A stretch of 64,000 bases of DNA from Streptomyces zhihengii (GCF_016919245.1 NZ_JAFEJA010000001.1:3444001-3508000), one strand, 5' to 3'; counted from the first letter of the stretch, positions 28,239-38,321 are shown. A program made the numbers and translations. The notes: a model not told the origin generated them from the letters alone.

Positions 28239-29858
28239 CTAGCGCGCCCGCTCGACGCGGCGCTCGTCCCAGACGGGCTCCGGGGTCTCGCGGACCCTGC
28301 CGTCCGAGCCGAAGACCAGGAACCGGTCGAAGGACTTGGCGAACCACCGGTCGTGGGTGACCGAGAGCACCGTGCCCTCGTACGCCTCCAGGCCCGCCTG
28401 GAGCGCCTCGGCCGACTCCAGGTCCAGGTTGTCCGTCGGCTCGTCGAGCAGCAGCGCCGTCGTGCCCGCGAGCTCCAGCAGCAGGATCTGGAAACGCGCC
28501 TGCTGCCCGCCGGAGAGCTTCTCGAAGGGCTGGTCGCCCTGGCGCTCCAGCTCGTACCGGCGCAGCACCGACATCGCCCCGCCCCGGTCCTTCGCGTGCT
28601 CCGTCCACAGGATGTCGACGAGGGTGCGGCCCATCAGCTCGGGGTGGGCGTGGGTCTGCGCGAAGTGGCCCGGCACCACGCGGGCGCCCAGCTTCCACGC
28701 ACCGGTGTGCGCCACCCCGTCCCCGGCGAGCAGCCGCAGGAAGTGGGACTTGCCGGAGCCGTTGGACCCGAGGACGGCCACCCGCTCGCCGTAGAAGACC
28801 TCCAGCGAGAACGGCTTCATCAGACCGGTGAGCTCCAGGTCCGTGCAGGTCAGGGCGCGCACCCCGGTCCGGCCGCCGCGCAGCCGCATCCTGATCTCCT
28901 GCTCGCGGGGCGGCTCCGGCGGCGGGCCGGCCTCCTCGAACTTCCGGAAGCGGGTCTGCATCGCCCGGTAGCGCGAGGCCATGTCCGGGCTGATGGCCGC
29001 CTGCTGGCGCAGCCGGTGCACCAGCGCCTTCAGCCGGGCGTGCTCCTCGTCCCAGCGCCGCTTCAGCTCCTCGAAGCGGGCGAAGCGCTCCTTGCGCGCC
29101 TCGGGGAAGGTGGCGAAGCCGCCGCCGTGGATCCAGACGTCGGATCCGGCGGGCCCCGGCTCCACCGCCACGATCCGCTCGGCGGCCCGGGAGAGCAGCT
29201 CCCGGTCGTGGGAGACGAACAGGATCGTCTTGCGGGTCTCCGCGAGCCGCTCCTCCAGCCACCGCTTGCCCGGTACGTCCAGGTAGTTGTCCGGCTCGTC
29301 GAGCAGCAGCACCTCGTCGGGACCGCGCAGCAGGGCCTCCAGCACCAGCCGCTTCTGCTCGCCGCCGGAGAGCGTGCGCACCTGCCGCCACTGCGCCTGC
29401 TCGTACGGGACGCCCAGCGCGGCCGTGGTGCACATGTCCCAGACCGTCTCCGCCTCGTAGCCGCGCGCCTCCGCCCAGTCGCTCAGCGCCTGCGCGTACC
29501 GCATCTGCGCGGCCTCGTCGTCCACGGTCATGATCGCGTGCTCGGCCTTGTCGACCGCGGCGGCGGCCTCCCGGATGCGCGGCTGGGAGACCGACACCAG
29601 CAGGTCCCGCACCGTGCGCTCGTCGCGCACCGAACCGACGAACTGGGGCATCACCCCGAGGCCGCCGCTGACCGTCACCGAGCCGCCGTGCGGCTGGATC
29701 TCGCCCGCGATGATCCGCAGCAGCGTCGTCTTGCCCGCGCCGTTCGCGCCCACCAGCGCGGCGACCGCGCCCTCGCCCACGCGGAACGACGCGTCGCCGA
29801 GGAGCACCCGCCCGTCCGGTAGGTAGTACTCGAGGTGTGCCGCTTCCACATGTCCCAT
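28239..29858 (-). CDS. ABC-F family ATPase
   Basis: 539 residues, two fused ABC domains without membrane segments. N-terminal NBD: Walker A GANGAGKTT, signature LSGGEQKR, Walker B LLLDEPDNYLD. C-terminal NBD: GSNGSGKSH, LSGGQQARF, LLLDEPTDNLD. A charged linker of about 80 residues (KERFARFEELKRRWDEEHARL) lies between. ABC-F proteins act on ribosomes, either as translation factors or by dislodging antibiotics; which applies here is unclear. The second Walker A ends SH rather than ST. ATG at 29858; divergent from the next gene by 55 bp. Confidence 0.93.
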   Translation of the reverse strand: MGHVEAAHLEYYLPDGRVLLGDASFRVGEGAVAALVGANGAGKTTLLRIIAGEIQPHGGSVTVSGGLGVMPQFVGSVRDERTVRDLLVSVSQPRIREAAAAVDKAEHAIMTVDDEAAQMRYAQALSDWAEARGYEAETVWDMCTTAALGVPYEQAQWRQVRTLSGGEQKRLVLEALLRGPDEVLLLDEPDNYLDVPGKRWLEERLAETRKTILFVSHDRELLSRAAERIVAVEPGPAGSDVWIHGGGFATFPEARKERFARFEELKRRWDEEHARLKALVHRLRQQAAISPDMASRYRAMQTRFRKFEEAGPPPEPPREQEIRMRLRGGRTGVRALTCTDLELTGLMKPFSLEVFYGERVAVLGSNGSGKSHFLRLLAGDGVAHTGAWKLGARVVPGHFAQTHAHPELMGRTLVDILWTEHAKDRGGAMSVLRRYELERQGDQPFEKLSGGQQARFQILLLELAGTTALLLDEPTDNLDLESAEALQAGLEAYEGTVLSVTHDRWFAKSFDRFLVFGSDGRVRETPEPVWDERRVERAR

Positions 29859-29913
29859 GGGGCGATTGTCACCGCCGGGACCGCCCTCACCCAACCGGTT
29901 TAGGATGCGCGGC

Positions 29914-30864
29914 ATGAGCTTTGGGCAGGGGGGACCTCAGTGGGGGTCCGGCGGACAGGACCAGGACCCGTACCACCAGGGCCAGTACGGGGGCGGGCAG
30001 GGGGGTTTCGGCCAGGGCTCCTACGGCGGTGACCGGTACGGCTCCGACCCCGGCACCCCGGACTGGGCGGCGCTCGCGGACGCCTCCGCCGCCCGCACCC
30101 GGCGCCGGCGCTGGCTGATGATCGGCGGCGGAGCCCTCGCGACCGCGCTGATCGCGGGCGCCGTGGCCACCGCGATCGTCACCTCCAACAAGGACGACGG
30201 CCCGACGGCCTCCGACCGCAACGGCACCCTGCCCACCGCGCCCACGCTGCCGCAGGAGTCCACCCAGCCGCAGCCGTCCTTCTCCTCGGTGGCCCCGCTG
30301 CCCCCGCCGAACCCCAAGGACTTCATCTCCGACCGGAAGAAGGACACCGCGCCGCTGAGCGCCGACACCCTCTTCCCGGGCAAGAAGCTCACCATGGGCA
30401 ACGGCTCCCGCGTCTACACCAAGGGCCTCACCGCACGGACCGGCAACTGCGCCGCCGCCACCACGCCGGCGCTCGGCGGGGTGCTGGAGCGCAACACGTG
30501 CGAGCAGGTGTTCCGCGCCACCTACGTCAAGGACGGCATCGCGGTCACCGTCGGCGTCGCGACCTTCGCGAACGAGGCCACCGCCAAGAAGGCCGTCCGG
30601 GAGGCGAAGGGCGGCGTCGTCCCGCTGCCCGGCGCCGGCGTCCCCACCTTCTGCAAGGGCGGGCCCGTCTGCCGGAACACCTACAACTCCTACGGCCGCT
30701 ACGCCTACTTCACCATCACCGGCTACACCACGGCCAAGTCGGTGACCACGAAGGACACCAAGGCGTACCAGACCGGCGACGACATCGGCGAGTTCGCCTT
30801 CCGCCAGATCGTGCGCCGCGGCGACGACCAGGCGAAGGCGGCGGCCACCCGCCCCGCGCAGTGA
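29914..30864 (+). CDS. membrane-anchored hypothetical protein with Gly/Gln/Tyr-rich N-terminus
   Basis: 316 residues. A low-complexity N-terminus of about 45 residues (repeats of GQGG, GGQGG and GSYGGD) is cytoplasmic, then RTRRRRW and a transmembrane helix (about 71-90, IGGGALATALIAGAVATAIV), a Pro/Ser linker and an extracellular domain with four Cys (GNCAAATT, NTCEQVF, TFCKGGPVCRN). No family name can be given. TAGGAT at 29901-29906 lies 7 nt before the ATG, so a leaderless transcript is possible. Confidence 0.78.
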   Translation: MSFGQGGPQWGSGGQDQDPYHQGQYGGGQGGFGQGSYGGDRYGSDPGTPDWAALADASAARTRRRRWLMIGGGALATALIAGAVATAIVTSNKDDGPTASDRNGTLPTAPTLPQESTQPQPSFSSVAPLPPPNPKDFISDRKKDTAPLSADTLFPGKKLTMGNGSRVYTKGLTARTGNCAAATTPALGGVLERNTCEQVFRATYVKDGIAVTVGVATFANEATAKKAVREAKGGVVPLPGAGVPTFCKGGPVCRNTYNSYGRYAYFTITGYTTAKSVTTKDTKAYQTGDDIGEFAFRQIVRRGDDQAKAAATRPAQ

Positions 30865-30992
30865 CGCGGGGCGGGCGGTGACCGGCGCACGGTGACCGGC
30901 GCACGGTGACCGGCGGCTCATCGCCGGAGCCGTCCTCTGGTCGTCCTCGCCGTGCCCGGTTCCTTCCCGTCGTACGTGCCGCCCGTGCCGTG

Positions 30993-32660
30993 TCAGACCG
31001 TGCCGCGCCGCCGGCGCACCACCATGAAGAGCACCCCGCCCGCCAGGACGGCCGCGGCCGCGCCGAACGCCACGGGCAGCACCGGCGATCCGGTGGACGC
31101 CAGATTCCCGCCGGTCGCGCCGGTGGAGCCGCCGGCCGAAGCGCCGCCGGACGCAGCCGCGCCCCCGTCGGAGCCGCCCGAGGACGTCCCGCCCGCGGTG
31201 GAGCCGCCGGAGGAGGTGCCGCCGGAGCCGTCACCCGGCTCGTCGACCGGGTTCACCACGACGGCCGCCGAGTCGTTCGACGGCTTCTTGTCGTGCTCGC
31301 CGTGTCCGCCGTAGTACGTGGACGAGACCTCGATCCGGCCCTTGGCGTTCTCGACGTGCTTCTCGATCAGCAGGACGAACGGCAGGTCCGCGCGGGCGTC
31401 CTCCAGGATGAACGTGCCCTGGTCACAGACGTAGAGGGGCGCCCCGGGCTCCTCCCCGTAGTACTTCTTGCGGTCCACGGAGTAGCCGTGGCAGCCGTCC
31501 GGAACCTCCGTCACCCTGGTGCCCGGGGGCACCAGGAACTCGACGGCGCCGACGGAACGCGGGTCGCCGCCGCTGGTGCCGGTGACCCAGGCCGGGCCGT
31601 TGTTGCGGAAGCCCAGGTCGACGGTGACGTGCTCGCCCTTCGCGCCCGTGGCCGTGTCCCCGACCGCCTGGAAGTCGGCCGTGTTGCGGGCCGTCGGCTC
31701 CCACCAGCCGTCATTGTCGAAGATGTAGAGGTCGGTCGAGCGGGCGGAGGCTCCGGTCTTCTCCATCACGACCGCCGGGCCCGTCCCCTGGGTGAAGCTC
31801 AGCTTCCCGCGCAGCTTCGCCCGCTCGGCGGGGGTGTCCTCCAGGAACCGGTAGCTCAGCCGGTCCACATAGGCCCGCGTGCCCGTCCTCACCGCGATGC
31901 CGCGGTCGGCGCGGTAGGTGGCGCCCGGCTCGTACGTGCCCGGGAAGGAGCACAGCGCGAAGACGGTCTGCTCCGGCCCCGGCAGATCGGCGTACTCGCA
32001 GTTACCCGCGGTGCGCGGCAGCTCCAGGCCCCGGGTGCCGGTCAGCGTGAGCAGCACCCCCGCGGCCGGCAGTGTGCCCTTGTTGGTGAAGGAGTACCGG
32101 GGGTTCTGCACCTCGCCCACGGACGGACTGTCCTTCAACGGCACGCGCACGGCGGCGAGATCCGGCCCGCCCACCCGCACCAGGGTCGAGGAGCCCTCGA
32201 CGGTGATGCCCTCGGAGGCGGCGGTGACCGTCAGCCGCCCGCTCTGCCCGTTCCTGCTCCCCTGGGCGGCGAGCAGTTCGGGGACACCGACGGACGCGAT
32301 CTCGCCCTCGACGGTGTGCCGGCACGTCATCGTGGTACCGGCGATCGAACAGAAGCGTGCGTCGATCGCCCGGACCTTCACGTCGACGAACGACGCGATC
32401 TCCGAGAAGTCGTAGGTCAGCACGTACTCCCGGGCGGCCGTGTCCCCGGCCGGCCGCTCCAGCGCCGCGTGGAACCAGGGCTGCTGGAGCGTCGAACCGG
32501 GCAGCGGCAGCCCGAGTTCCGCCTCCAGCGTGACCCGGTACCCGGGCTCCTCGGCACGCGCCGTGCCCGCGGCTCCGCCCAGGACGGCCGCCATCGCACC
32601 CAGGGCCGCCAGGGCCCCCGTCAGACGCCGCAGCGTCCGTCTCCCGCCGACCTCGCGCAT
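30993..32660 (-). CDS. secreted surface protein with LAxTG sortase signal
   Basis: 555 residues. Signal peptide 1-36 (RRLTGALAALGAMAAVLGG, cleavage near ARA-EE), then about 435 residues of beta-rich domains with repeated NNGPAW/NKGTLP-type motifs typical of DUF11/CARDB-like secreted repeats. A Gly/Ser/Thr linker, LASTG (520-524), a hydrophobic helix and RRRRGTV form a complete cell-wall sorting signal. LAxTG is the motif used by streptomycete class E sortases. The gene at 32903-34408 is a paralogue. Confidence 0.85.
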   Translation of the reverse strand: MREVGGRRTLRRLTGALAALGAMAAVLGGAAGTARAEEPGYRVTLEAELGLPLPGSTLQQPWFHAALERPAGDTAAREYVLTYDFSEIASFVDVKVRAIDARFCSIAGTTMTCRHTVEGEIASVGVPELLAAQGSRNGQSGRLTVTAASEGITVEGSSTLVRVGGPDLAAVRVPLKDSPSVGEVQNPRYSFTNKGTLPAAGVLLTLTGTRGLELPRTAGNCEYADLPGPEQTVFALCSFPGTYEPGATYRADRGIAVRTGTRAYVDRLSYRFLEDTPAERAKLRGKLSFTQGTGPAVVMEKTGASARSTDLYIFDNDGWWEPTARNTADFQAVGDTATGAKGEHVTVDLGFRNNGPAWVTGTSGGDPRSVGAVEFLVPPGTRVTEVPDGCHGYSVDRKKYYGEEPGAPLYVCDQGTFILEDARADLPFVLLIEKHVENAKGRIEVSSTYYGGHGEHDKKPSNDSAAVVVNPVDEPGDGSGGTSSGGSTAGGTSSGGSDGGAAASGGASAGGSTGATGGNLASTGSPVLPVAFGAAAAVLAGGVLFMVVRRRRGTV

Positions 32661-32737
32661 CCCGCACCCCGTCCGTTCGTCACCCGAAAGCCGTCCTGCG
32701 TCCACCGAGTAGACCAACGGGGACGAGGATGGTTGCC

Positions 32738-32853
32738 CCGGTGCCGGAGACACGGCGAGCGCCCGGGGCTTCTTCCGGTGCCGGAGACACGGCGAGCGCC
32801 CGGGGCTTCTTCCGGTGCCGGGGACACGGCAAGCGCCCGGGGCTTCTTCCGGT
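32738..32853. repeat. 37-bp tandem repeat, three copies
   Basis: Copies at 32738-32774, 32775-32811 and 32812-32848 plus 5 bases of a fourth. Copies 1 and 2 are identical; copy 3 has two changes. It fills most of the gap between the two paralogous surface-protein genes. Confidence 0.95.
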
Positions 32854-32902
32854 ACGCGGCCGCACGTCGCACGGATCTCCCGCCGCCGGGGCGCGGGGCC
32901 CG

Positions 32903-34408
32903 TCAGGAGGCCCGCCGGCGCCTGCGCACCACGACGAACGCCCCGCCGGCCAGGGCGATCAGCGTCGCACCCAGGGCGAACGCCAGGACGCCCCGGGGGC
33001 CCTCGGCCACCTCGGCCGGATTGACCACCACGGAGGCCGTGTTGTTGTCCGGATCGGCGTCGTCGTCGGGCCAGAACTGGTTCGTGCCGCCATGGAGCTC
33101 GATCCGGCCCCGGGCGTTCTCGACCTCCTTCTCGAGCAGCAGGCCGAAGCGCAGCCCGTGCCGCTCGTCCTCCAGAACCCGGCCGACGAACCGGCACTCG
33201 TACGCCGGCGCACCGAGCCCGTTGTGGAGCAGCTTCCCGTCCGCCCCCCACGCCCGGCACCGGTCGGGTTTGGAGGTCACCTTCGTGCCCGGCGGCACGG
33301 TGAACCACACGGCGGCCACGCTGGTGGGGTCACCGGGGCCGAGCTGGGTGATCCACGCCGGGCCGTTGTTGCGGAAGCCCAGATCGACGGTGAACCGCTC
33401 CCCCCGCGCGGCGAAGGCCGTGTCCCCGAGGACCTGGAGATCCGTGGTGGTCCGGGCCCAGAGCTCGTCGAACCCCGTGTCGTACTTCCCGACATCGTCG
33501 GCGGGAGGAAGCCCCGAGCCCTCCTTTCTCATGATCACGGACGGCCCGTTGCCCCTCGTGAGGACCAGGCCGGCGCGCAGCCGCTCGCGTTCGGCCGGGG
33601 AGTCGACCACGAACTCGTACTCCAGCGTGTCGACGAACGCCCGCTCCCCCGTCCGCACCTCGATCCCCCGGTCGGCGCGGTAGGCGGCGCCGGGCTCGAA
33701 GGGGCCCTCGAACGAGCAGAGCGCGAAACCGGTCTCCACCGGCCCCGGCAGGTCGGCGTACTCGCAGTTGCCGGCGGTACGGGGGAGGTCCATGCCCCGG
33801 GTGACCGTCAGTGCCAGCAGCACCCTCCCGGCCGGCAGCGTGCCCTTGTTGACGAACGAGTAGCGCGGACGCTGGACCTCGCCCACGAACGGCCTGTGGT
33901 CCAGGGGCACCCGGACGGCGAAGAGCTCTGCTCCGCCCACGCGCACCAGGGTCGAGGCGCCCCGCACGGTGACGCCCTCGGACTCGGCGGTCACCCGCAG
34001 ATGACCGCTGCTCCCGTCCCGCGCGCCCCGGACCGCCCGGAGCAGGGGAGTCGGCACCAGCGGGTTGTCGTTCACATACCGGTGACGGCACGTCATGCGC
34101 GTGCCGTCGATGGTGCACCTGTCCCCGGAGTGGGGCTTGACCCCGACGTCGACGAAGCCGGCCAGCTCGGAGAAGTCCCAGGTGAACACGTAGTCCCGGG
34201 GCGCATCACCCTTCGGCTTGAGGAGATACGCGTGGTAGGAGGGCGGCTGATCGCGCGACCCCGCCGGCGGCAGCCGCAGAGCGGCCTCGGTCTGTATCGC
34301 GTACACGGGCTCCTCGGCCCGCACGACCCCGGCCGAGCCGCCCAGGAGGGCCAGGGACGCCGCGAAGGCCGCCGCACCGCGTAACAGTCGTCCCGCAGCC
34401 CCCGCCAT
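32903..34408 (-). CDS. secreted membrane-anchored protein, paralogue lacking the sortase motif
   Basis: 501 residues. Signal peptide 1-31 (GRLLRGAAAFAASLALLGG...VRA-EE). The body aligns by eye with the 30993-32660 product along its length (shared FSELAGFVDV/FSEIASFVDV, MTCRH, STLVRVGG, PRYSF-NKGTLP, NCEYADLPGP, NNGPAW). At the C-terminus the Gly/Ser linker and LASTG are missing: VAEGPRGVL leads directly into the transmembrane helix and RRRRRAS. It should be a plain type I membrane protein. ATG at 34408 with AGGGGTGGGG upstream. Confidence 0.82.
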   Translation of the reverse strand: MAGAAGRLLRGAAAFAASLALLGGSAGVVRAEEPVYAIQTEAALRLPPAGSRDQPPSYHAYLLKPKGDAPRDYVFTWDFSELAGFVDVGVKPHSGDRCTIDGTRMTCRHRYVNDNPLVPTPLLRAVRGARDGSSGHLRVTAESEGVTVRGASTLVRVGGAELFAVRVPLDHRPFVGEVQRPRYSFVNKGTLPAGRVLLALTVTRGMDLPRTAGNCEYADLPGPVETGFALCSFEGPFEPGAAYRADRGIEVRTGERAFVDTLEYEFVVDSPAERERLRAGLVLTRGNGPSVIMRKEGSGLPPADDVGKYDTGFDELWARTTTDLQVLGDTAFAARGERFTVDLGFRNNGPAWITQLGPGDPTSVAAVWFTVPPGTKVTSKPDRCRAWGADGKLLHNGLGAPAYECRFVGRVLEDERHGLRFGLLLEKEVENARGRIELHGGTNQFWPDDDADPDNNTASVVVNPAEVAEGPRGVLAFALGATLIALAGGAFVVVRRRRRAS

Positions 34409-34501
34409 GGCCCCACCCCTCGCCCGCACCGCTCTGCACCCGGACGGAACTCCCCGTCCCTGTGGCAAGACCGTTCAGCGGGCGGATGGTTGCCCCGGGC
34501 T

Positions 34502-35362
34502 TCAGCAGCAGCCCGCCGAAGCCCCCGGCAGCGAGCGCTTGTTGCGCGCCTCCCTGCTGCGCGCGGCGAGCAACTCGTCGGCGGGGTAGCCGACTTCCTC
34601 CAGGGTCAGGCCGTGCGGGCGCACCACGTGCACCGCCGAGTCCCGGACACCGGCCGCCAGGACCTCCGCCGGCCAGTCGACCGGGCGGTGCCCGTCGCCG
34701 ACGAACAGCATCGCCCCGACGAGGGAGCGCACCATGTTGTGGCAGAAGGCGTCGGCCCGCACCGTGGCGGTGAGGATCCCCGAGGCGTCCCGCGCCCAGG
34801 ACAGTTGCTGGAGAGTGCGGATCGTCGTGGCGCCCTCGCGCTTCTTGCAGTACGCGGCGAAGTCGTGCTCCCCCACCAGCCGTTCGGCCGCGGAGTTCAT
34901 CGCGTCCACGTCCAACGGCCAGTCGTGCCACAGCACATGGCCCCGCAGCAGCGGGTCGACGCCGCCGGGCGCGTCGGTCACCCGGTACGCGTAGCGCCGC
35001 CAGATCGCCGAGAAGCGGGCGTTGAACCCGGGGGCCGCCTCCTCGGCGCTCCAGACGCGCACGTCCCGGGAGAGCCGGCCGGCCAGCCGCTTGAGCAGCT
35101 TCTCCCGGTGCTCGGCCCACACCTCGACGGGCAGGTCGACGTGGGCCACCTGGCCCCGTGCGTGCACCCCGGCGTCCGTGCGCCCCGCGACCGTCAGCTC
35201 GTACGTGGTGGCCGAACGCGTCACCGTCCGCAGGGCGTCCTCGATCTCGCCCTGCACGGTCCGCTGCCCGTGGGCCTGCTTCGCCCAGCCGGAGAAGTCC
35301 TTGCCGTCGTACGAAAGGTCCAGCCGCACCCGGACGTGTCCGGGCCTCACCTCGTCGCTCAC
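34502..35362 (-). CDS. truA: tRNA pseudouridine(38-40) synthase TruA
   Basis: 286 residues. Isomerises U38-U40 in the tRNA anticodon arm. Catalytic Asp in [17 protein letters not shown] (about 59-75), with [12 protein letters not shown] at the N-terminus and [17 protein letters not shown] at 35362. Downstream of rplQ (80-nt gap containing a hairpin), as in other actinobacteria. Confidence 0.96.
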   Translation of the reverse strand: MSDEVRPGHVRVRLDLSYDGKDFSGWAKQAHGQRTVQGEIEDALRTVTRSATTYELTVAGRTDAGVHARGQVAHVDLPVEVWAEHREKLLKRLAGRLSRDVRVWSAEEAAPGFNARFSAIWRRYAYRVTDAPGGVDPLLRGHVLWHDWPLDVDAMNSAAERLVGEHDFAAYCKKREGATTIRTLQQLSWARDASGILTATVRADAFCHNMVRSLVGAMLFVGDGHRPVDWPAEVLAAGVRDSAVHVVRPHGLTLEEVGYPADELLAARSREARNKRSLPGASAGCC

Positions 35363-35387
35363 GCGACCATCCTCTCAACTCACGCGG

Positions 35388-35422
35388 AACGGGCCCGCCC
35401 CCACCAGGGGGACGGGCCCGTT
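35388..35422 (-). terminator. hairpin between rplQ and truA
   Basis: AACGGGCCCG (35388-35397) pairs with CGGGCCCGTT (35413-35422); a further 5 bp (35398-35402 with 35407-35411) extend the stem inside a one-base bulge. No T-tract, so full or partial termination of the alpha operon cannot be distinguished. Confidence 0.7.
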
Positions 35423-35442
35423 CGACGAACCTGGGATCAGGC

Positions 35443-35946
35443 TCAGGCGTCCTTGGACTCCTCGGCCGGGGCCTCGGCGGCCTCGTCCTTGGTGTCCTCG
35501 ACCTTGGACTCCTCGGCCTTGGCCTCGGACTCCTTGACGGCGCGCTTGGTGGCGGCCTCGGCCTCGGCGACGGTCGCCTTCTTCGCGATCTCACCCTCGA
35601 CCAGCTCGATCACGGCCATCGGGGCGTTGTCACCACGACGGTTGCCGATCTTCGTGATGCGGGTGTAGCCGCCCGGACGCTCGGCGTAACGCGGAGCGAT
35701 CTCGGTGAAGAGCGTGTGCACGATGCCCTTGTCCGTGATCGTCTGCAGCACCAGGCGACGGTTGTGGATGTCGCCCTTCTTCGCCTTGGTGATCAGGCGC
35801 TCGGCGACCGGACGCAGGCGGCGGGCCTTGGCCTCGGTCGTGGTGATGCGGCCGTGCTCGAACAGCGACTTCGCCAGGTTCGCGAGAAGCAGCTTCTCGT
35901 GAGCGGCGCTGCCACCGAAACGGGCTCCCTTGGTGGGACGCGGCAT
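35443..35946 (-). CDS. rplQ: 50S ribosomal protein bL17
   Basis: 167 residues. [24 protein letters not shown] and the [22 protein letters not shown] core are typical. An acidic, Lys/Glu/Ala-rich C-terminal extension of about 45 residues is usual in streptomycetes and absent from E. coli. Last ribosomal gene of the alpha operon, 178 nt after rpoA. Confidence 0.98.
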   Translation of the reverse strand: MPRPTKGARFGGSAAHEKLLLANLAKSLFEHGRITTTEAKARRLRPVAERLITKAKKGDIHNRRLVLQTITDKGIVHTLFTEIAPRYAERPGGYTRITKIGNRRGDNAPMAVIELVEGEIAKKATVAEAEAATKRAVKESEAKAEESKVEDTKDEAAEAPAEESKDA

Positions 35947-36024
35947 GGTGTTTCTCCTTGGTGTCTGCACCGGCCGTACGAGGTACCGGTGTCAGTATCC
36001 GAGCAGGCGGTTACCTGTCGGAGA

Positions 36025-36048
36025 CCCGCGCCCCCAGGGGGGCGCGGG
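36025..36048 (-). other. hairpin between rpoA and rplQ
   Basis: A 10-bp G+C stem (36025-36034 with 36039-36048, 4-nt loop) in the 178-nt rpoA-rplQ gap. Possible processing or attenuation site. Confidence 0.45.
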
Positions 36049-36124
36049 GCGGTGCTGCTCACGCGGCGCCACCGCGTGGACGCGGTCGGCCGCCGGCAGC
36101 GGTACGGGCCGTGAGGCCCGGGTC

Positions 36125-37147
36125 TCAGTACTGCTCGGTCTCGACGAAGCCCGCGTCCGCGTCGTCGTCGGCGCCGAAGGCGTCGGCGGCGGCGGTCGGG
36201 TCGAATCCGGGCGGGCTGTCCTTGAGGGCCAGGCCCATGCCGGCCAGCTTCGCCTTGACCTCGTCGATCGACTTCGCACCGAAGTTGCGGATGTCGAGCA
36301 GGTCGGCCTCGGAACGCGCCACGAGCTCACCCACGGAGTGGATGCCCTCGCGCTTAAGGCAGTTGTACGAACGAACGGTGAGCTCGAGCTCCTCGATCGG
36401 CAGCGCCAGGTCGGCGGCGAGGGCGGCGTCCGTCGGGGACGGGCCCATGTCGATGCCCTCGGCGTCGATGTTGAGCTCACGGGCCAGACCGAACAGCTCG
36501 ACCAGGGTCTTTCCGGCGGACGCCATGGCGTCGCGCGGGCGCATGGCCTGCTTGGTCTCGACGTCGACGATCAGCTTGTCGAAGTCGGTCCGCTGCTCGA
36601 CTCGGGTCGCCTCGACCTTGTAGGTGACCTTGAGGACCGGCGAGTAGATGGAGTCGACCGGGATGCGGCCGATCTCCTGGCCGACCTGCTTGTTCTGCAC
36701 GGCGGAGACGTAGCCGCGACCGCGCTCGACGGTCAGCTCCATCTCCAGCTTGCCCTTGCCGTTCAGCGTGGCGAGGACCAGGTCGGGGTTGTGCACCTCG
36801 ACACCGGCCGGCGGGGCGATGTCCGCGGCGGTGACCAGGCCGGGGCCCTGCTTGCGCAGGTACATCACGACCGGCTCGTCGTGCTCCGAGGAGACGACCA
36901 GCTGCTTGATGTTGAGGATGAGGTCGGTGACGTCCTCCTTGACGCCCGGCACGGTGGTGAACTCGTGCAGGACACCGTCGATGCGGATGGACGTGACGGC
37001 CGCACCCGGGATCGAGGAGAGGAGGGTACGGCGCAGGGAGTTGCCGAGCGTGTAGCCGAAGCCCGGCTCCAGGGGCTCGATGACGAACCGCGAACGGTAC
37101 TCGTCGACGACCTCTTCGGTCAGCGAGGGACGCTGAGCGATCAGCAT
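36125..37147 (-). CDS. rpoA: DNA-directed RNA polymerase subunit alpha
   Basis: 340 residues. Alpha-NTD (1-235) with [29 protein letters not shown] for dimerisation and beta/beta' assembly; alpha-CTD (about 255-320) with [36 protein letters not shown], which contacts UP elements and activators. Acidic C-terminal tail. In the alpha operon between rpsK and rplQ; rpsD, which precedes rpoA in many bacteria, is absent, as expected in Streptomyces. Confidence 0.99.
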   Translation of the reverse strand: MLIAQRPSLTEEVVDEYRSRFVIEPLEPGFGYTLGNSLRRTLLSSIPGAAVTSIRIDGVLHEFTTVPGVKEDVTDLILNIKQLVVSSEHDEPVVMYLRKQGPGLVTAADIAPPAGVEVHNPDLVLATLNGKGKLEMELTVERGRGYVSAVQNKQVGQEIGRIPVDSIYSPVLKVTYKVEATRVEQRTDFDKLIVDVETKQAMRPRDAMASAGKTLVELFGLARELNIDAEGIDMGPSPTDAALAADLALPIEELELTVRSYNCLKREGIHSVGELVARSEADLLDIRNFGAKSIDEVKAKLAGMGLALKDSPPGFDPTAAADAFGADDDADAGFVETEQY

Positions 37148-37251
37148 GATGTGTTTCCTTCAGTCGTGGACGCCCGCTATTTGACGTCCTCTGATACAGG
37201 GTACGGGCGGCACGCCCCGAAAGGGACGTACCGCCCGGAAACACCCTGGTC

Positions 37252-37269
37252 CTGCGGCCGAGGCCGCAG
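37252..37269 (-). other. short hairpin between rpsK and rpoA
   Basis: CTGCGGCC-GA-GGCCGCAG, a perfect 8-bp inverted repeat 11 nt beyond the rpsK stop in the 133-nt gap before rpoA. Role unknown. Confidence 0.4.
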
Positions 37270-37280
37270 AAGGCCGTGCG

Positions 37281-37685
37281 TCAGACGCGGCGGCGCTTCG
37301 GCGGACGGCAGCCGTTGTGCGGGGTGGGGGTGACGTCCTGGATCGAGCCGACCTCGAGGCCGGTGGCCTGGAGGGAGCGGATCGCGGTCTCACGGCCGGA
37401 GCCGGGACCCTTGACGAAGACGTCGACCTTGCGCATGCCGTGCTCCTGCGCGCGGCGGGCGGCCGACTCGGCGGCCATCTGCGCGGCGAAGGGGGTGGAC
37501 TTGCGCGAGCCCTTGAAGCCGACGTGGCCGGCGGAGGCCCAGGAGATCACGTTGCCCGAGGGGTCCGTGATCGAGACGATCGTGTTGTTGAACGTGCTCT
37601 TGATGTGCGCGTGGCCGTGAGCGACGTTCTTCTTTTCCTTGCGGCGCACCTTCTTGGCAGCGCCCTGACGTCCCTTGGGGGGCAT
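37281..37685 (-). CDS. rpsK: 30S ribosomal protein uS11
   Basis: 134 residues. [23 protein letters not shown] and the C-terminal [18 protein letters not shown] identify S11 of the 30S platform. ATG at 37685, 65 nt after rpsM. Confidence 0.99.
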   Translation of the reverse strand: MPPKGRQGAAKKVRRKEKKNVAHGHAHIKSTFNNTIVSITDPSGNVISWASAGHVGFKGSRKSTPFAAQMAAESAARRAQEHGMRKVDVFVKGPGSGRETAIRSLQATGLEVGSIQDVTPTPHNGCRPPKRRRV

Positions 37686-37750
37686 CTTCTAACTCCTACG
37701 GGAGGTGGTCGGTCCTACAGCGAAGACCGCTGATGAGCGTCCGCTGAGGA

Positions 37751-38131
37751 CTACTTCTTGCCCGGCTTCTTCTTGCCGGCGATCGCGCGACGCGGGCCCT
37801 TGCGGGTACGCGCGTTCGTGCTGGTGCGCTGGCCGTGGACCGGCAGGCCGCGGCGGTGACGCAGACCCTGGTAGCAGCCGATCTCGACCTTGCGGCGGAT
37901 GTTGGCCTGGATGTCGCGGCGGAGGTCACCTTCGGTCTGGAAGTTGACGTCCACGTACTCGCGGATCTTGACCAGGTCCTCTTCCGGGAGGTCACGAACG
38001 CGGACGTTCGGGTCGACACCGGTGGCGGCGAGGGTCTCCTGGGACCGGGTGCGCCCGATGCCGAAAACGTAGGTGAGGGCGACCTCGATGCGCTTTTCGC
38101 GCGGAAGGTCAACGCCTTCAAGGCGTGCCAT
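37751..38131 (-). CDS. rpsM: 30S ribosomal protein uS13
   Basis: 126 residues. [53 protein letters not shown] and the basic tail with [14 protein letters not shown] define S13, which contacts the P-site tRNA and the subunit bridge B1. A 190-nt gap separates it from rpmJ; it includes an AT-rich patch around 38265-38280 that could be a secondary promoter. Confidence 0.99.
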   Translation of the reverse strand: MARLEGVDLPREKRIEVALTYVFGIGRTRSQETLAATGVDPNVRVRDLPEEDLVKIREYVDVNFQTEGDLRRDIQANIRRKVEIGCYQGLRHRRGLPVHGQRTSTNARTRKGPRRAIAGKKKPGKK

Positions 38132-38321
38132 TCATGGCTCCTGTGATAGTCGGAGGTCTTCAGCAGAGTCGATCCGTGGCCGCCGACCCCCGCGAGGGGG
38201 TGGTACGACCAGGTCCCCGGCCTCCACCGGGGGTGTCGCCGACCGAAGCCAGGCGGACCCTGCGTATGTACATGCTTTTACGTGCGTCGCGCGAAGAACT
38301 GCGAGTGCAGGTGGTCGTGCG

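Noticed and set aside
30993..33308. A longer start for the LAxTG protein reaching through the tandem repeats.
   Set aside because: The extension is Arg/Pro-rich, passes through the 37-bp repeats and would bury the signal peptide at 1-36 of the shorter form.
36125..37685. Missing rpsD as a sign of deletion in the alpha operon.
   Set aside because: Streptomycetes carry rpsD elsewhere, so rpsM-rpsK-rpoA-rplQ is the expected order.
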